From positions 1-64,000 of the forward strand of contig JAFXAK010000028.1 of NCBI GenBank assembly GCA_017517135.1: DNA of 64,000 nt, given 5' to 3'. The DNA comes from Clostridia bacterium (GTDB lineage Bacteria > Bacillota > Clostridia > Oscillospirales > Acutalibacteraceae). Both the position numbers and the translations under genes were made by a program. The notes beneath the pieces are model-generated. The model had not been told where the DNA came from and did not search any database. It worked only from the letters and a program-made list of their open reading frames with translations. Positions 19,063 through 28,800 of this stretch are shown one piece after another; positions within the stretch are counted from its first letter, which is position 1; each line of letters begins with the position of its first letter.

Positions 19063-19551
19063 ATGTGTGAAAACTGCAGCAAAAGTGATCTGACATTGCT
19101 CAATGATGTTCTTAAAGAATTTGCATCGGTCAGAGGCTCACTTATCACAATTTTGCAGAAAGCACAGGAAATTTACGGTTATTTACCTGTTGATGTAATT
19201 TATTATTTAGCTGAAAAAACGGGCAACACCCCCGCAAAGGTTATGGGCGTTGCAACCTTTTACACTCAGTTCCGTTTAACCCCCGTAGGCAAAAATCTTA
19301 TTATGCTCTGCAAGGGTACGGCCTGCCATGTAAACGGTGCGGATGCTGTTGAAAAGGCTATATGCGACTATCTTGAAATCAAAGACGGCGAAACAAGTGC
19401 AGACGGTCTTTTCTCGCTCAAAACCGTTGCGTGCCTGGGCTGCTGCTCACTCTCTCCCGTTATGATGATAAACGAGGATACCTACGGCAGTCTGACTCCT
19501 CAGAAAGCAGTTGAAATATTAACGGAAATAAAGGCAAGGGAGGAAGCATAA
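19063..19551 (+). CDS. NuoE-like 2Fe-2S subunit of a flavoprotein complex
   Basis: A 162-residue thioredoxin-fold [2Fe-2S] protein of the NuoE/HydC/HndA family. The four ligands are Cys83 and Cys88 (CKGTAC) and Cys124 and Cys128 (CLGCC). The ATG at 19063 follows AGAGGCGA; a longer frame back to 18979 has no good ribosome binding site and adds an unrelated hydrophobic leader. It hands electrons to or from the FMN subunit encoded next, with which it overlaps by one base (TAATG). Confidence 0.9.
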   Translation: MCENCSKSDLTLLNDVLKEFASVRGSLITILQKAQEIYGYLPVDVIYYLAEKTGNTPAKVMGVATFYTQFRLTPVGKNLIMLCKGTACHVNGADAVEKAICDYLEIKDGETSADGLFSLKTVACLGCCSLSPVMMINEDTYGSLTPQKAVEILTEIKAREEA

Positions 19552-21296
19552 TGAGAATAGTTATCGGTGAAGGCTCCTGCGGTATTGCGGCAGGCGCTCT
19601 TAAAGTACATTCGGCAATAGATGCTTTCGCAAATTCGGATATACAAATCGGTATCACGGGCTGTATCGGTATGTGCTTCCTTGAACCTATAGTTGATATA
19701 TACGAAGAAAATGAGCTTAAAGCAAGGCTTGTTAAGGTTAAAGAAAGCGATGCCCAAAATATCGTAAATGCCGTAAAAGAAAACAATCTTTCTTTGGTAG
19801 ACTACCTCAAAATTTCGGACGAAGACAATTCCTTCTTAACACAGCAGACAAGAATTGCGCTGAGAAACTGCGGTATAGCAGATCCCGAAAATATTGAATC
19901 ATATAAAGAAAAAGGCGGCTATGAAGCTCTTAAAAAGGTGCTCACCTCAATGACACCCGAGGAGGTTATAGAGGAAATAAAGACCTCGGGGCTTGCAGGC
20001 AGAGGCGGTGCGGGCTTCCCTACCTGGTTTAAGTGGAATGCGGCAAGACAAAGCGATGGCGACGAAAAATATCTTATCTGCAATGCAGACGAGGGCGATC
20101 CCGGTGCATTTATGGACAGAGCGGTTATAGAAAGCGATCCGCACAATCTTATTGAGGGTATGCTCATTGCGGCATATGCTATCGGTGCAAAATATGCCTA
20201 TGTATATGTAAGAGCGGAATATCCTCTTGCAATAGTAAGACTCGGCAAGGCAATAGAGGATGCAACAAAAGAAAATCTTTTAGGCGAAAATATACTCGGC
20301 ACATCTTTCAGCTGTACACTCAGAATCAAGGCGGGAGCAGGTGCATTTGTCTGCGGTGAGGAAACCGCACTTATTGAATCGTTGGAGGGCAAAAGAGGTA
20401 TGCCGAGGCTCAAGCCTCCCTTCCCCGCACAGAAGGGCTATGAAAACAAGCCCTCGAACATAAACAATGTTGAGACCTTTGCGAATGTACCGTGGATAAT
20501 TCTCAATTCGGGCAAAGCCTTTGCTTCAATGGGTACTGAGACCAGCAAGGGCACAAAGGTATTTGCACTCACGGGTAAAATCAGACGCGGCGGTCTTGTT
20601 GAAATTCCTATGGGACTTACTCTCAGAGATGTTATTTTCAACATAGGCGGCGGAATCAGAAACAATAAAAAGTTCAAGGCAGTTCAGTTGGGCGGCCCCT
20701 CCGGCGGATGTATTCCCGAAGCACTCCTTGATACGGTTATCGACTATAAGGCATTGTCTGCAACGGGTGCTATAATGGGCTCGGGCGGTATGGTTGTTAT
20801 GGACGAGGACACCTGTATGGTAAATATGGCTCGCTTCTTCCTTGACTTTACTACCAAGGAATCCTGCGGTAAATGTGTGCATTGCAGAATAGGCACAAAG
20901 AGACTGTTTGAAATTCTCACCCGTATAACGGACGGCAAGGGTAAAGAGGGCGACATTGAGCTTTTAGAGGAGCTTTGCGACTCGGTTAAAAGCGGTGCTC
21001 TGTGCGGTCTCGGACAGACTGCTCCAAACCCCGTGCTTACAACAATAAAATATTTCAGAAACGAATATGAAGCACATATCAATGAGGGCAGATGTCCCGC
21101 GGGCGAATGTGCGGCTTTAAGAAAATATGTAATAGACGAAACAAAGTGCAGGGGATGTACACTCTGTGCTAAAAAGTGTCCCGTAAACGCTATAAGCGGC
21201 TCAGTAAAACAGGCACACAAGATAGATACAAACAAATGTATAAAATGCGGTCTGTGTAAATCAAACTGCAAGTTCGATGCAATAGAAGTAAAATAA
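19551..21296 (+). CDS. NuoF-like NADH-binding FMN/Fe-S subunit
   Basis: A 581-residue subunit related to NuoF, HydB and HndC. An N-terminal thioredoxin-like extension (about 1-115) is followed by the NADH/FMN core with GRGGAGFPT and NADEGDPGAFMDRA, then the N3 [4Fe-4S] ligands SCGKCVHCRIG plus a later Cys in LCGLGQ, then a C-terminal 2x[4Fe-4S] ferredoxin domain with CRGCTLCAKKCP and CIKCGLCKSNC. The extensions are typical of soluble bifurcating complexes, not of respiratory complex I. It takes NADH to or from a chain of iron-sulfur clusters. Confidence 0.92.
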   Translation: MRIVIGEGSCGIAAGALKVHSAIDAFANSDIQIGITGCIGMCFLEPIVDIYEENELKARLVKVKESDAQNIVNAVKENNLSLVDYLKISDEDNSFLTQQTRIALRNCGIADPENIESYKEKGGYEALKKVLTSMTPEEVIEEIKTSGLAGRGGAGFPTWFKWNAARQSDGDEKYLICNADEGDPGAFMDRAVIESDPHNLIEGMLIAAYAIGAKYAYVYVRAEYPLAIVRLGKAIEDATKENLLGENILGTSFSCTLRIKAGAGAFVCGEETALIESLEGKRGMPRLKPPFPAQKGYENKPSNINNVETFANVPWIILNSGKAFASMGTETSKGTKVFALTGKIRRGGLVEIPMGLTLRDVIFNIGGGIRNNKKFKAVQLGGPSGGCIPEALLDTVIDYKALSATGAIMGSGGMVVMDEDTCMVNMARFFLDFTTKESCGKCVHCRIGTKRLFEILTRITDGKGKEGDIELLEELCDSVKSGALCGLGQTAPNPVLTTIKYFRNEYEAHINEGRCPAGECAALRKYVIDETKCRGCTLCAKKCPVNAISGSVKQAHKIDTNKCIKCGLCKSNCKFDAIEVK

Positions 21297-21310
21297 GGAG
21301 GCGGTAAAAA

Positions 21311-23347
21311 ATGAACGAAAAAATCAATATAACAATAAACGGAAAAGCAATTACCGCCGACAAGGGCGAAACAATACTCAATATTGCGAGCGCAAACGGT
21401 ATTGAAATTCCCAATCTCTGCTATCTCAAGCACTTATCCCCCTACGGTGCGTGCGGAATGTGTGTTGTTGAAGCAAAGGGCAGTCCTAAGCTTCTTCGTG
21501 CCTGCTCTGCTGTGGCTGCAGACGGCATGGAAATTGAAACGAATTCCGAAAGAGCTGTTAAAACAAGAAAAGCGGCTCTCGAGCTTCTTATGTCTGACCA
21601 CGACGGTGACTGTAAGGGACCTTGCACACTTAACTGTCCTGCCCACACAGACTGTCAGGGATATCTTGCAAAAATTGCCGAAAACGATATGGAGGGTGCC
21701 GTAAAAATCATAAAAGAAAAAGTACCTCTCCCTGCGGCAATAGGCAGAGTTTGTCCTCATCCGTGTGAAACAGCATGCAGAAGAACACATGTCGAAGAAG
21801 CTCTTTCTATAGCAGCTCTCAAGGCTTTTGCTGCTGATGAGGTAAGAAAATCGGGCAAATCCGTTTTACCCGAAATCAAAAAAAACAGCGGTAAAAGTGT
21901 TGGCATCATCGGCGGCGGTCCTGCAGGACTTAGTGCCGCATATTATCTTGCAGAAAACGGACACAAGGTAACTGTCTACGATAAAATGCCGAAGATGGGC
22001 GGTATGCTTCGTTACGGTATTCCCGAATACAGACTTCCCAAGGCAATACTTGATTGCGAAATCGAGGAAATAAAATCCCTCGGTGTTGACTTCAGAAACA
22101 ATGTGATGATAGGAAAAGACATCACACTCGAAGAAATCAGAAACAGCCACGATGCAGTTTTAATCGCAAACGGTGCGTGGAAAAGCACCGCCATCCGCTG
22201 TAAGGGTGAAGACTTAGAGGGTGTTTTCGGCGGTATAGATTTCCTCAGAGAGGTAGCGTTGGGCAACAAGCCCGAAATCGGTGAAAAAACCGCCATAGTC
22301 GGCGGCGGTAATACCGCAATGGATGCCTGCAGAACTGCAAAAAGACTCGGTGCAAATGAGGTCAGCGTTATATACAGAAGAACAAGAAACGAAATGCCTG
22401 CCGAGGATATAGAAATCGAGGAAGCAACGGAAGAGGGCGTAATTTTCCGCTTCCTTACAAATCCCGATGAAATTATCGGTGAAAACGGCAAGGTAAAGGC
22501 TGTAAGACTTCAGGTTATGGAATTGGGCGAGCCCGACGAAAAAGGCAGAAGAAGCCCCGTACCCGTTGACGGTGAATTTATAACCCTTGAGCTTGATTCA
22601 ATAATCATTGCCGCAGGTCAGCGTAACGACAGCTTCGGCTTTGAGGAAATGCCCGTAACCAAAAAAGGAACGATTATTGCAGACGAAAAATCCTTTGCAA
22701 CCTCTCTTGACGGTGTTTTTGCCGCAGGTGACTGTGTAAATAACGGTGCATCAATCGCTATTGAAGCAATAGCAAAGGCAAACAATGCCGCAAAAGCAAT
22801 AAATGCATATCTTAACGGTGTTGAGGTTTCCTTCAGAGAGCCTGTCCTGTCCGAAAGAGAAGTAACAAAAGAAATGTTCGAGGGCAAGGAAAAGCAAAGC
22901 AGAGTAAAAATGCCCACCCGTCCGGCAGACGAGAGAAGCAAGGACTTCGGAGAGGTAAATTTAGGATTAACAAGAGAAGAAGCTATAAACGAAGCAAAGC
23001 GTTGTCTCAGCTGCGGATGCCACGATTACGGCAACTGCAAGCTTATAAAATATGCCGACGATTACTGTGTTGACTGCAAAAAATACGCAGGAGAAAATCA
23101 TCCCGCATTTACAGAAACAAAGCTTCAGGTAATCGAAAGAAATCAGAATAAATGTATTCTCTGCTCACTTTGTGTCAGAGAGTGTGAAGACACCGCAAAG
23201 AAAGGCATCTTAGGACTTGTAGGCAGAGGCTTTGATACCGTAATCAAGCCCGAATTCAGAGATTCCGAGGTTATAAAAGACTGTGTAAGCTGCCGTAAAT
23301 GTGTTGATGCCTGCCCCACGGGAAGTCTGAGATTTATTCAGAAATAA
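21311..23347 (+). CDS. Chimeric 2Fe-2S / GltD-like FAD oxidoreductase / NuoG-type ferredoxin subunit
   Basis: A 678-residue three-part protein. Residues 1-95 are a plant-type [2Fe-2S] domain (CYLKHLSPYGACGMC, then a further Cys) as in NuoG/HydA. Residues 100-530 are a GltD/NfnB-like flavoprotein: Cys-rich entry (CKGPCTLNC, CPHPCETACRR), FAD loop GGGPAGLSAAYYLAENG, NAD(P) loop GGGNTAMDACRTAKRLG and the closing FAAGDCVN. The last 130 residues are a NuoG-type double [4Fe-4S] domain (NKCILCSLCVREC, CVSCRKCVDACPTG). No H-cluster domain is present. It fits a subunit of a bifurcating NADH/NADPH/ferredoxin transhydrogenase. GGAGG is 14 bases after the previous stop. Confidence 0.88.
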   Translation: MNEKINITINGKAITADKGETILNIASANGIEIPNLCYLKHLSPYGACGMCVVEAKGSPKLLRACSAVAADGMEIETNSERAVKTRKAALELLMSDHDGDCKGPCTLNCPAHTDCQGYLAKIAENDMEGAVKIIKEKVPLPAAIGRVCPHPCETACRRTHVEEALSIAALKAFAADEVRKSGKSVLPEIKKNSGKSVGIIGGGPAGLSAAYYLAENGHKVTVYDKMPKMGGMLRYGIPEYRLPKAILDCEIEEIKSLGVDFRNNVMIGKDITLEEIRNSHDAVLIANGAWKSTAIRCKGEDLEGVFGGIDFLREVALGNKPEIGEKTAIVGGGNTAMDACRTAKRLGANEVSVIYRRTRNEMPAEDIEIEEATEEGVIFRFLTNPDEIIGENGKVKAVRLQVMELGEPDEKGRRSPVPVDGEFITLELDSIIIAAGQRNDSFGFEEMPVTKKGTIIADEKSFATSLDGVFAAGDCVNNGASIAIEAIAKANNAAKAINAYLNGVEVSFREPVLSEREVTKEMFEGKEKQSRVKMPTRPADERSKDFGEVNLGLTREEAINEAKRCLSCGCHDYGNCKLIKYADDYCVDCKKYAGENHPAFTETKLQVIERNQNKCILCSLCVRECEDTAKKGILGLVGRGFDTVIKPEFRDSEVIKDCVSCRKCVDACPTGSLRFIQK

Positions 23348-23687
23348 TACAGATAAAGCAAAACGGTGCCTATAGAACACTAATTCTGAAAAAATTATTG
23401 TTTCACGGCATCTGTCTGTCAGAAACGGAAAACAGTATAATGCATCACATTGACAAAAACGCTTAATTTGCGGTATAATAATGCTTAACTGATGCAAGAA
23501 GAAGACTGCTGAATGAGTTTATTGCAATGCTATAAAACTTTTCCGGCAGAAAGTTTTTTACACAGCAGAATTTTGCGGTGAATATGGGATAGACTACGAA
23601 ATTACAGAAAAAGAGTGGTTGATAATTTGATTTTAAGCAACAGCAAACTGATCAGAAGCCATATTTATCCACGGAGAGAAAAACAGT
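23348..23687 (+). promoter_or_regulatory. Promoter and long leader of the Trk potassium operon
   Basis: A 340-base stretch without a gene. It holds a strong promoter, -35 TTGACA (23450-23455), 18-bp spacer, -10 TATAAT (23474-23479), and then about 200 bases of untranslated leader. Around 23532-23560 the leader can form a small hairpin AAAACTTT/AAAGTTTT followed by T, a possible attenuator. I looked for the ydaO-type c-di-AMP riboswitch, common before potassium transporters, and did not recognise its consensus. Confidence 0.45.
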
Positions 23688-25040
23688 ATGAAAAAGATTA
23701 AATTTACAACAACTCAGATTATCCTGTTGAGTTTTCTTATAGTGATTTTAATCGGAAGTATTCTTCTGGCACTGCCGATAAGCACAGCTGACGGTACTTC
23801 CGTACCGTATATAGACGCTCTGTTCACGGCAACAACATCAACCTGTGTTACCGGACTGGTAACACTCCCGACCTTTTCAACATGGAGCGTTTTCGGACAG
23901 ATTGTTATACTGGTGCTGATACAGGTTGGCGGTCTCGGAGTTATCACAATTATGACAGGCATTATGCTGCTGCTGAACAGAAAGCTGGGGCTTGGTGACA
24001 GATTGCTGATTCAGGACGCTTTCAATCTCAATACCATGTCAGGGCTTGCCAAATTTGTGAAGAATGTGCTGTTCGGTACGCTGATCATTGAGGGAATCGG
24101 AGCTGTTCTGTATATGCTCGTGTTCGTCCCCGAGTTCGGAGCAGAAGGCATCTGGATATCCGTATTCAATTCGGTGTCTGCCTTTTGTAACGCAGGTATT
24201 GACATTATTGCGGAAAACAGCCTTTGTAATTACGCTACCAATCCATTAATCAACATCGTAACCTCTGCACTCGTAATTCTCGGAGGTCTCGGATATATCG
24301 TATGGTGGGATGTTCTCCGTGTACTCAGGAGCCGTTCAGCAAAAAACAGAAAAATATTCAGACATCTGACCTTGCACAGCAAGATAGCCATTGCCGTGAC
24401 AGCCGGTCTCCTTCTTACCGGAACAATTCTCATATTTGTTCTTGAATATGATAATCCTTTGACTATCGGAAAGATGGATTTTTTCGATAAGCTTCAGGTC
24501 TCCTTCTTTCAATCGGTCACAACAAGAACCGCAGGCTTTGCCTCGCTTGCACAAGAAAATCTGACAGATGCAGCTGCTGCCGTATCTGTTATTCTGATGT
24601 TAATCGGCGGTTCGCCGGTAGGAACGGCAGGCGGTATGAAAACCGTAACAGTCGCTGTACTTATCTGTTCGGCATTTGCTACTGTCAGAAACAAGAACAG
24701 CACCGCTGTGTTCGGCCGCCGCATTTCCGATGAGTCTGTGAAAAAGGCTGTTGCTGTGGTTGTACTGTTTCTTACTATCTGTGTCAGCTCAGCGGTGCTT
24801 TTACTGGCAACGAACAATGCTTCTGTCATTGATGCAGTTTATGAAACGGTCAGTGCAACGGCAACCGTCGGTCTTTCGAGAAATTTCACGGCAACACTCA
24901 ATACATTTGGCAAACTCATTATAATTGTAACTATGTATTTTGGCAGAATCGGTCCAATATCGCTTGCAGTAGCTTTGGGCAGAAAAAATGAAAGTCAGAA
25001 TGTTATTTCCGAGCCTACGGAAGATATCAGTATCGGATAA
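23688..25040 (+). CDS. TrkH/KtrB-type potassium channel subunit
   Basis: A 450-residue membrane protein of the TrkH/KtrB superfamily with four pore repeats. The four filter loops are visible: TTSTCVTGL, SAFCNAGID, TTRTAGF and SATATVGLS, each with the central Gly that lines the potassium filter. At this size it is closer to KtrB than to the longer E. coli TrkH. It works with the RCK protein encoded 11 bases downstream. Codon use is richer in CTG and CCG than in neighbouring genes, a possible sign of separate origin. Confidence 0.92.
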   Translation: MKKIKFTTTQIILLSFLIVILIGSILLALPISTADGTSVPYIDALFTATTSTCVTGLVTLPTFSTWSVFGQIVILVLIQVGGLGVITIMTGIMLLLNRKLGLGDRLLIQDAFNLNTMSGLAKFVKNVLFGTLIIEGIGAVLYMLVFVPEFGAEGIWISVFNSVSAFCNAGIDIIAENSLCNYATNPLINIVTSALVILGGLGYIVWWDVLRVLRSRSAKNRKIFRHLTLHSKIAIAVTAGLLLTGTILIFVLEYDNPLTIGKMDFFDKLQVSFFQSVTTRTAGFASLAQENLTDAAAAVSVILMLIGGSPVGTAGGMKTVTVAVLICSAFATVRNKNSTAVFGRRISDESVKKAVAVVVLFLTICVSSAVLLLATNNASVIDAVYETVSATATVGLSRNFTATLNTFGKLIIIVTMYFGRIGPISLAVALGRKNESQNVISEPTEDISIG

Positions 25041-25051
25041 AGGAGAATCCT

Positions 25052-25702
25052 ATGAAAACAAAGAAAACATACGCAGTCTTCGGACTGGGAAGATACGGCA
25101 TAGCAGTAGCAAGAGAGCTTACAGAGAACGGAATGGAGGTTATTGCAGTAGATTCCGAGCAAAAAATCGTGAATGATGCAGCGGCATTTTTGCCTGTTTG
25201 CAAGTGTGCGGATGTAACCGATCCGGAAGTCATATCCCGCCTTGATATTGGTAACATTGATACCGTAGTCGTTTGTATGGCAAGCAACCTTGAAGCGAGT
25301 GTAATGACTGTCACCCTCTGCAAGGAGGCGGGTGTAAAAAATGTTATAGCAAAATGTGCAAACGAAATGCACCAGAAGATATTGCTTCGTGTGGGTGCAG
25401 ACAAAGTTGTATTTCCCGAGAACGAGTCCGGCATCCGTCTTGCAAAGAACATACTCAGCTCCGGCTTTATTGATATGATCTCGCTGTCGAAGGATGTGTC
25501 AATGATTGAGATCAATGTAAAAAACGAGTGGCAGGGCAAAAATTTAATTGAATTAAATCTCAGAAAGAAATACGGTTTCAATATTGTCGCTATCAAAAAA
25601 GGTGAAACGGTAAATGTAAATATCAATCCCGAACAACCTCTTGAAGCGGAAACCACGCTGATAGTTATTGCCGACATAGCTAAGTTAAGCAAAATAAAAT
25701 AA
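25052..25702 (+). CDS. TrkA/KtrA-type RCK regulatory subunit
   Basis: A 216-residue cytoplasmic gating protein. The N-terminal Rossmann (RCK_N) domain opens with the FGLGRYG nucleotide loop and the acidic end of beta-2 (VIAVDSEQ). The RCK_C domain fills about residues 135-216. It should form an octameric ring under the TrkH/KtrB pore and respond to ATP/ADP or NAD(H); RCK_C domains of this kind can also bind c-di-AMP. AAAGGAGA precedes the ATG. Confidence 0.92.
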   Translation: MKTKKTYAVFGLGRYGIAVARELTENGMEVIAVDSEQKIVNDAAAFLPVCKCADVTDPEVISRLDIGNIDTVVVCMASNLEASVMTVTLCKEAGVKNVIAKCANEMHQKILLRVGADKVVFPENESGIRLAKNILSSGFIDMISLSKDVSMIEINVKNEWQGKNLIELNLRKKYGFNIVAIKKGETVNVNINPEQPLEAETTLIVIADIAKLSKIK

Positions 25703-25781
25703 GTCTCACAAAGTCAGCAAGGCTGATTTTGCAAAAAAATACACAGAAAATAATTACAACAAAATTAATACCTATACATCA

Positions 25782-25815
25782 AAAGCGGTTGCTTCCGAAA
25801 GGAAACAACCGCTTT
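25782..25815. terminator. Hairpin between TrkA and BspA-like genes
   Basis: Stem AAAGCGGTTG (25782-25791) with its perfect complement at 25806-25815; the inner bases can pair further (CTTCC/GGAA around a GAAA tetraloop). T-runs are short, so termination strength is uncertain. It lies between convergent genes. Confidence 0.6.
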
Positions 25816-25843
25816 GCTGCGTTTATACGCTGAATATTAAATT

Positions 25844-28800
25844 TTAATAGTGAACCGCACCGCATTCACATACGGGATTCATTTTGAACAGCTTCCAGAA
25901 GAAACGAACTATTTTCCAGATAAAGCCCATAAAGCCTGATTTGTGGCACATATGGTCGCAATCAGCAGAAGAATCTGACGGAACACCAGGTTCATTGGTA
26001 ATTGAACTGCTTTCATCAACAAGAATATATACACTGAAAGAATTAGCAAGAAAGCATATATATCCGTCTTCAATAGTTACAGGCAGTACTCTTTCGCGTT
26101 TTCCTGTTTCTGAATTGATATGATATACAGCAATTGTTGATGTATTGTAACTTGCAGGCAAGGGAATTCTTACAAGGACAGGTGCATCGGGTTGAACTTC
26201 TGTATCACCAATATATGTTTTTATATTCCATGACATAATATTGGTATATTGCTGAGTAAGATACTGCGAACCGTTATATACTTCTTCAATCTTGATAACC
26301 ACATCTTCATCATATGCATCTGAGGTATATTCAACAGACACACCGGACTGCTCGTCTTCTGTCTTTTTACCCTCTAATCTGGGAATAATTCTTGTTTCGG
26401 TATGATCACAACGGGTACACTTACTCTTTTCCTGTCCTTCTTCAAGAAGTGTTGCCGCCTTAAGCACTTCCCATGCACACATATCGTGACCGAGCTTTTC
26501 AATCACTTCGCCGTTTACAAGCCTTTCATTGCAATCACTACAGAATGTGTCGCCTGTGTAACCGTCTTCTGTGCAGGAAACAGTCTTCACATTGTCAACA
26601 TATGTTTCTCCCTGATGGTTTTCAGGATTTACCTCACCGGTTTCTGTATTGGTATGAGAAGCATCATTCTTACAGGTGTAAAGCTTTTCTTCCTTTACTA
26701 TACATGTAGCTTCTGTGATAACAACACCGTCGTCCCAATCGTGTCCGAGCTTATCAAGAATTTCAAAATCAAGCTCTTCATAACAACGACTACAGGTCGT
26801 TATTGTGTAGCCTGTTACTTCACAGGTCGCAGATTGGGTATATGATACAGGATCATGACCGAATGCATCCTCGACGGAATCTGTATAAGAATACCCACAA
26901 TCCTTACAGGTGTATGTGGTGTAACCGTCTTCTGTACAGGTAGGCTCAGTTACAACACTGTCAAAATTATGCTCGTGTGCTTCATCACCTATCAATTCAA
27001 ATTCACGCTCATACTTTTCAGCATAAGCCTGTGCGGTTGAATCAGCATAACCGATTATTTTTGTACCGGAATAAATAGTATAGCTGCTGTCATAAATTTC
27101 ACATTCGGGGTTGAGAATAGTTATGCTTTCAAGGTTTGAACAATACGTGAATGCATTCGGACCGATACTTGTAATCGAATTTGGAATGATTATACTTTCA
27201 AGGTTGGTACAATAACGGAATGTCATGTTCCTAATAATTGTTAGAGAATCCGGAATTGTTATACTTATAAGGCTGCTACAATCAGTAAACGCAGCATACC
27301 CGATACTTATTACGGAATCTGGCATTGTTATGCTTTCAAGGTTAGCACAATACTCAAACGCATAATCATCAATAGTTATTACGGAATCGGGAACGAAATA
27401 TTCTGTTCTTGCATTTCCGGCAGGATATCGTATCAATATGGTTTTATTCTTGTCAAATAATACACCATAAGCATCCGAACTATAATAAGCATTATTAACA
27501 TCCACCATTATACTTTCAAGGCTGAGACAACCACGGAACGCTTCATCACCTACACCAGTTACTGTGCCCCCGATACTTGTTACAGACTTGCCTATTGATA
27601 TTTTTTTAAGATTTTTGCAAAAATCGAACGCAGAATCACCTATGGTTGTTATAGAATCCGGAATTGTTATGCTTTCAAGACTGGAGCAAACATAGAACGC
27701 ATAATCTCCGATGCTTGTGACTGAGTCGGGGATTGTTATGTTCGTAAGGCTGTAGCAATAAGAGAATGCACCAACTCCGATGCTTGTGACTGAGTCGGGG
27801 ATTGTTATACTCGTAAGACTGTCGCAATCAGAGAACGCATAATCTCCGATGCTTGTGACATCATTTTTAATAATTACTGTGATGATATAATCACGGTAAG
27901 CATACCAAGGTGTATTATTATAATCATAATCATACATATCACCTTCGCCACTTATCACAAGAGTATCACTGTAAACAGTCCATGTAAGATTTTCACCGCA
28001 TGTACCGCTTGCAATTATTGAAGATTCACCACAGTTATCACAAATACCGTCAAAATCTGCATCCGAATGAGTACAAATGTATTCAAGCGTTACATCAAAT
28101 GAACCGCTTTCATATGAGTATAATCTTGCACCCCAGTAATAAGTTTTTCCTGCTTCAAGCTCATAAGTAATAGAAAAATTGAGGTCCTCTCCAGCATCAT
28201 CATTGGATGCCAGCTGATTCTTATCAGCATCAAACAAATAGCCATATGTATTACTATCTGCTGATGAATAAAAGGTATATTTACCGCTTCTTTCGGGAAT
28301 AAATCTGAGATATGTTATCTCATTTGCAACTATATCAATAAGTTTTGTTTCACCAACAAGAATATCTGATACATTGTTGCCGCAGACTTCACAGGTATTA
28401 TCATTATTTTCGTCTGTGTGCCCTGTGGCATCAACATAAGTATCTTTATAAGAATAACCGCAATCTGTGCAGGTGTAAGTTGTGTAACCGTCTTCTGTGC
28501 AAGTAGGTTCAGTTACAACACTGTCAAAATTATGCTCGTGTGCTTCATCATCTATCAATTCAAATTCACGGTCATATTTTTCGGCATATTCCTGAGCCGT
28601 TGAGTCTAAATAACCAACTATTGTTGCACCAGAGTAAATAGTTTCACCTTTATCAGCAATTTCACATTCGGGATTAAGAATAGTTATAGTTTCAAGACTG
28701 TCACAATAACGGAACGCATCATATCCGATGCTTGTGACTGAGTCTGGAATTGTTATGTTCGTAAGACTATCGCAATTAGAGAACGCACCATATCCGATGC

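Noticed and set aside
19063-23347. [FeFe]-hydrogenase operon
   Set aside because: No H-cluster motifs are present in any of the three genes or downstream.
23480-23687. c-di-AMP (ydaO) riboswitch before the Trk genes
   Set aside because: The conserved core sequences could not be found in the leader.
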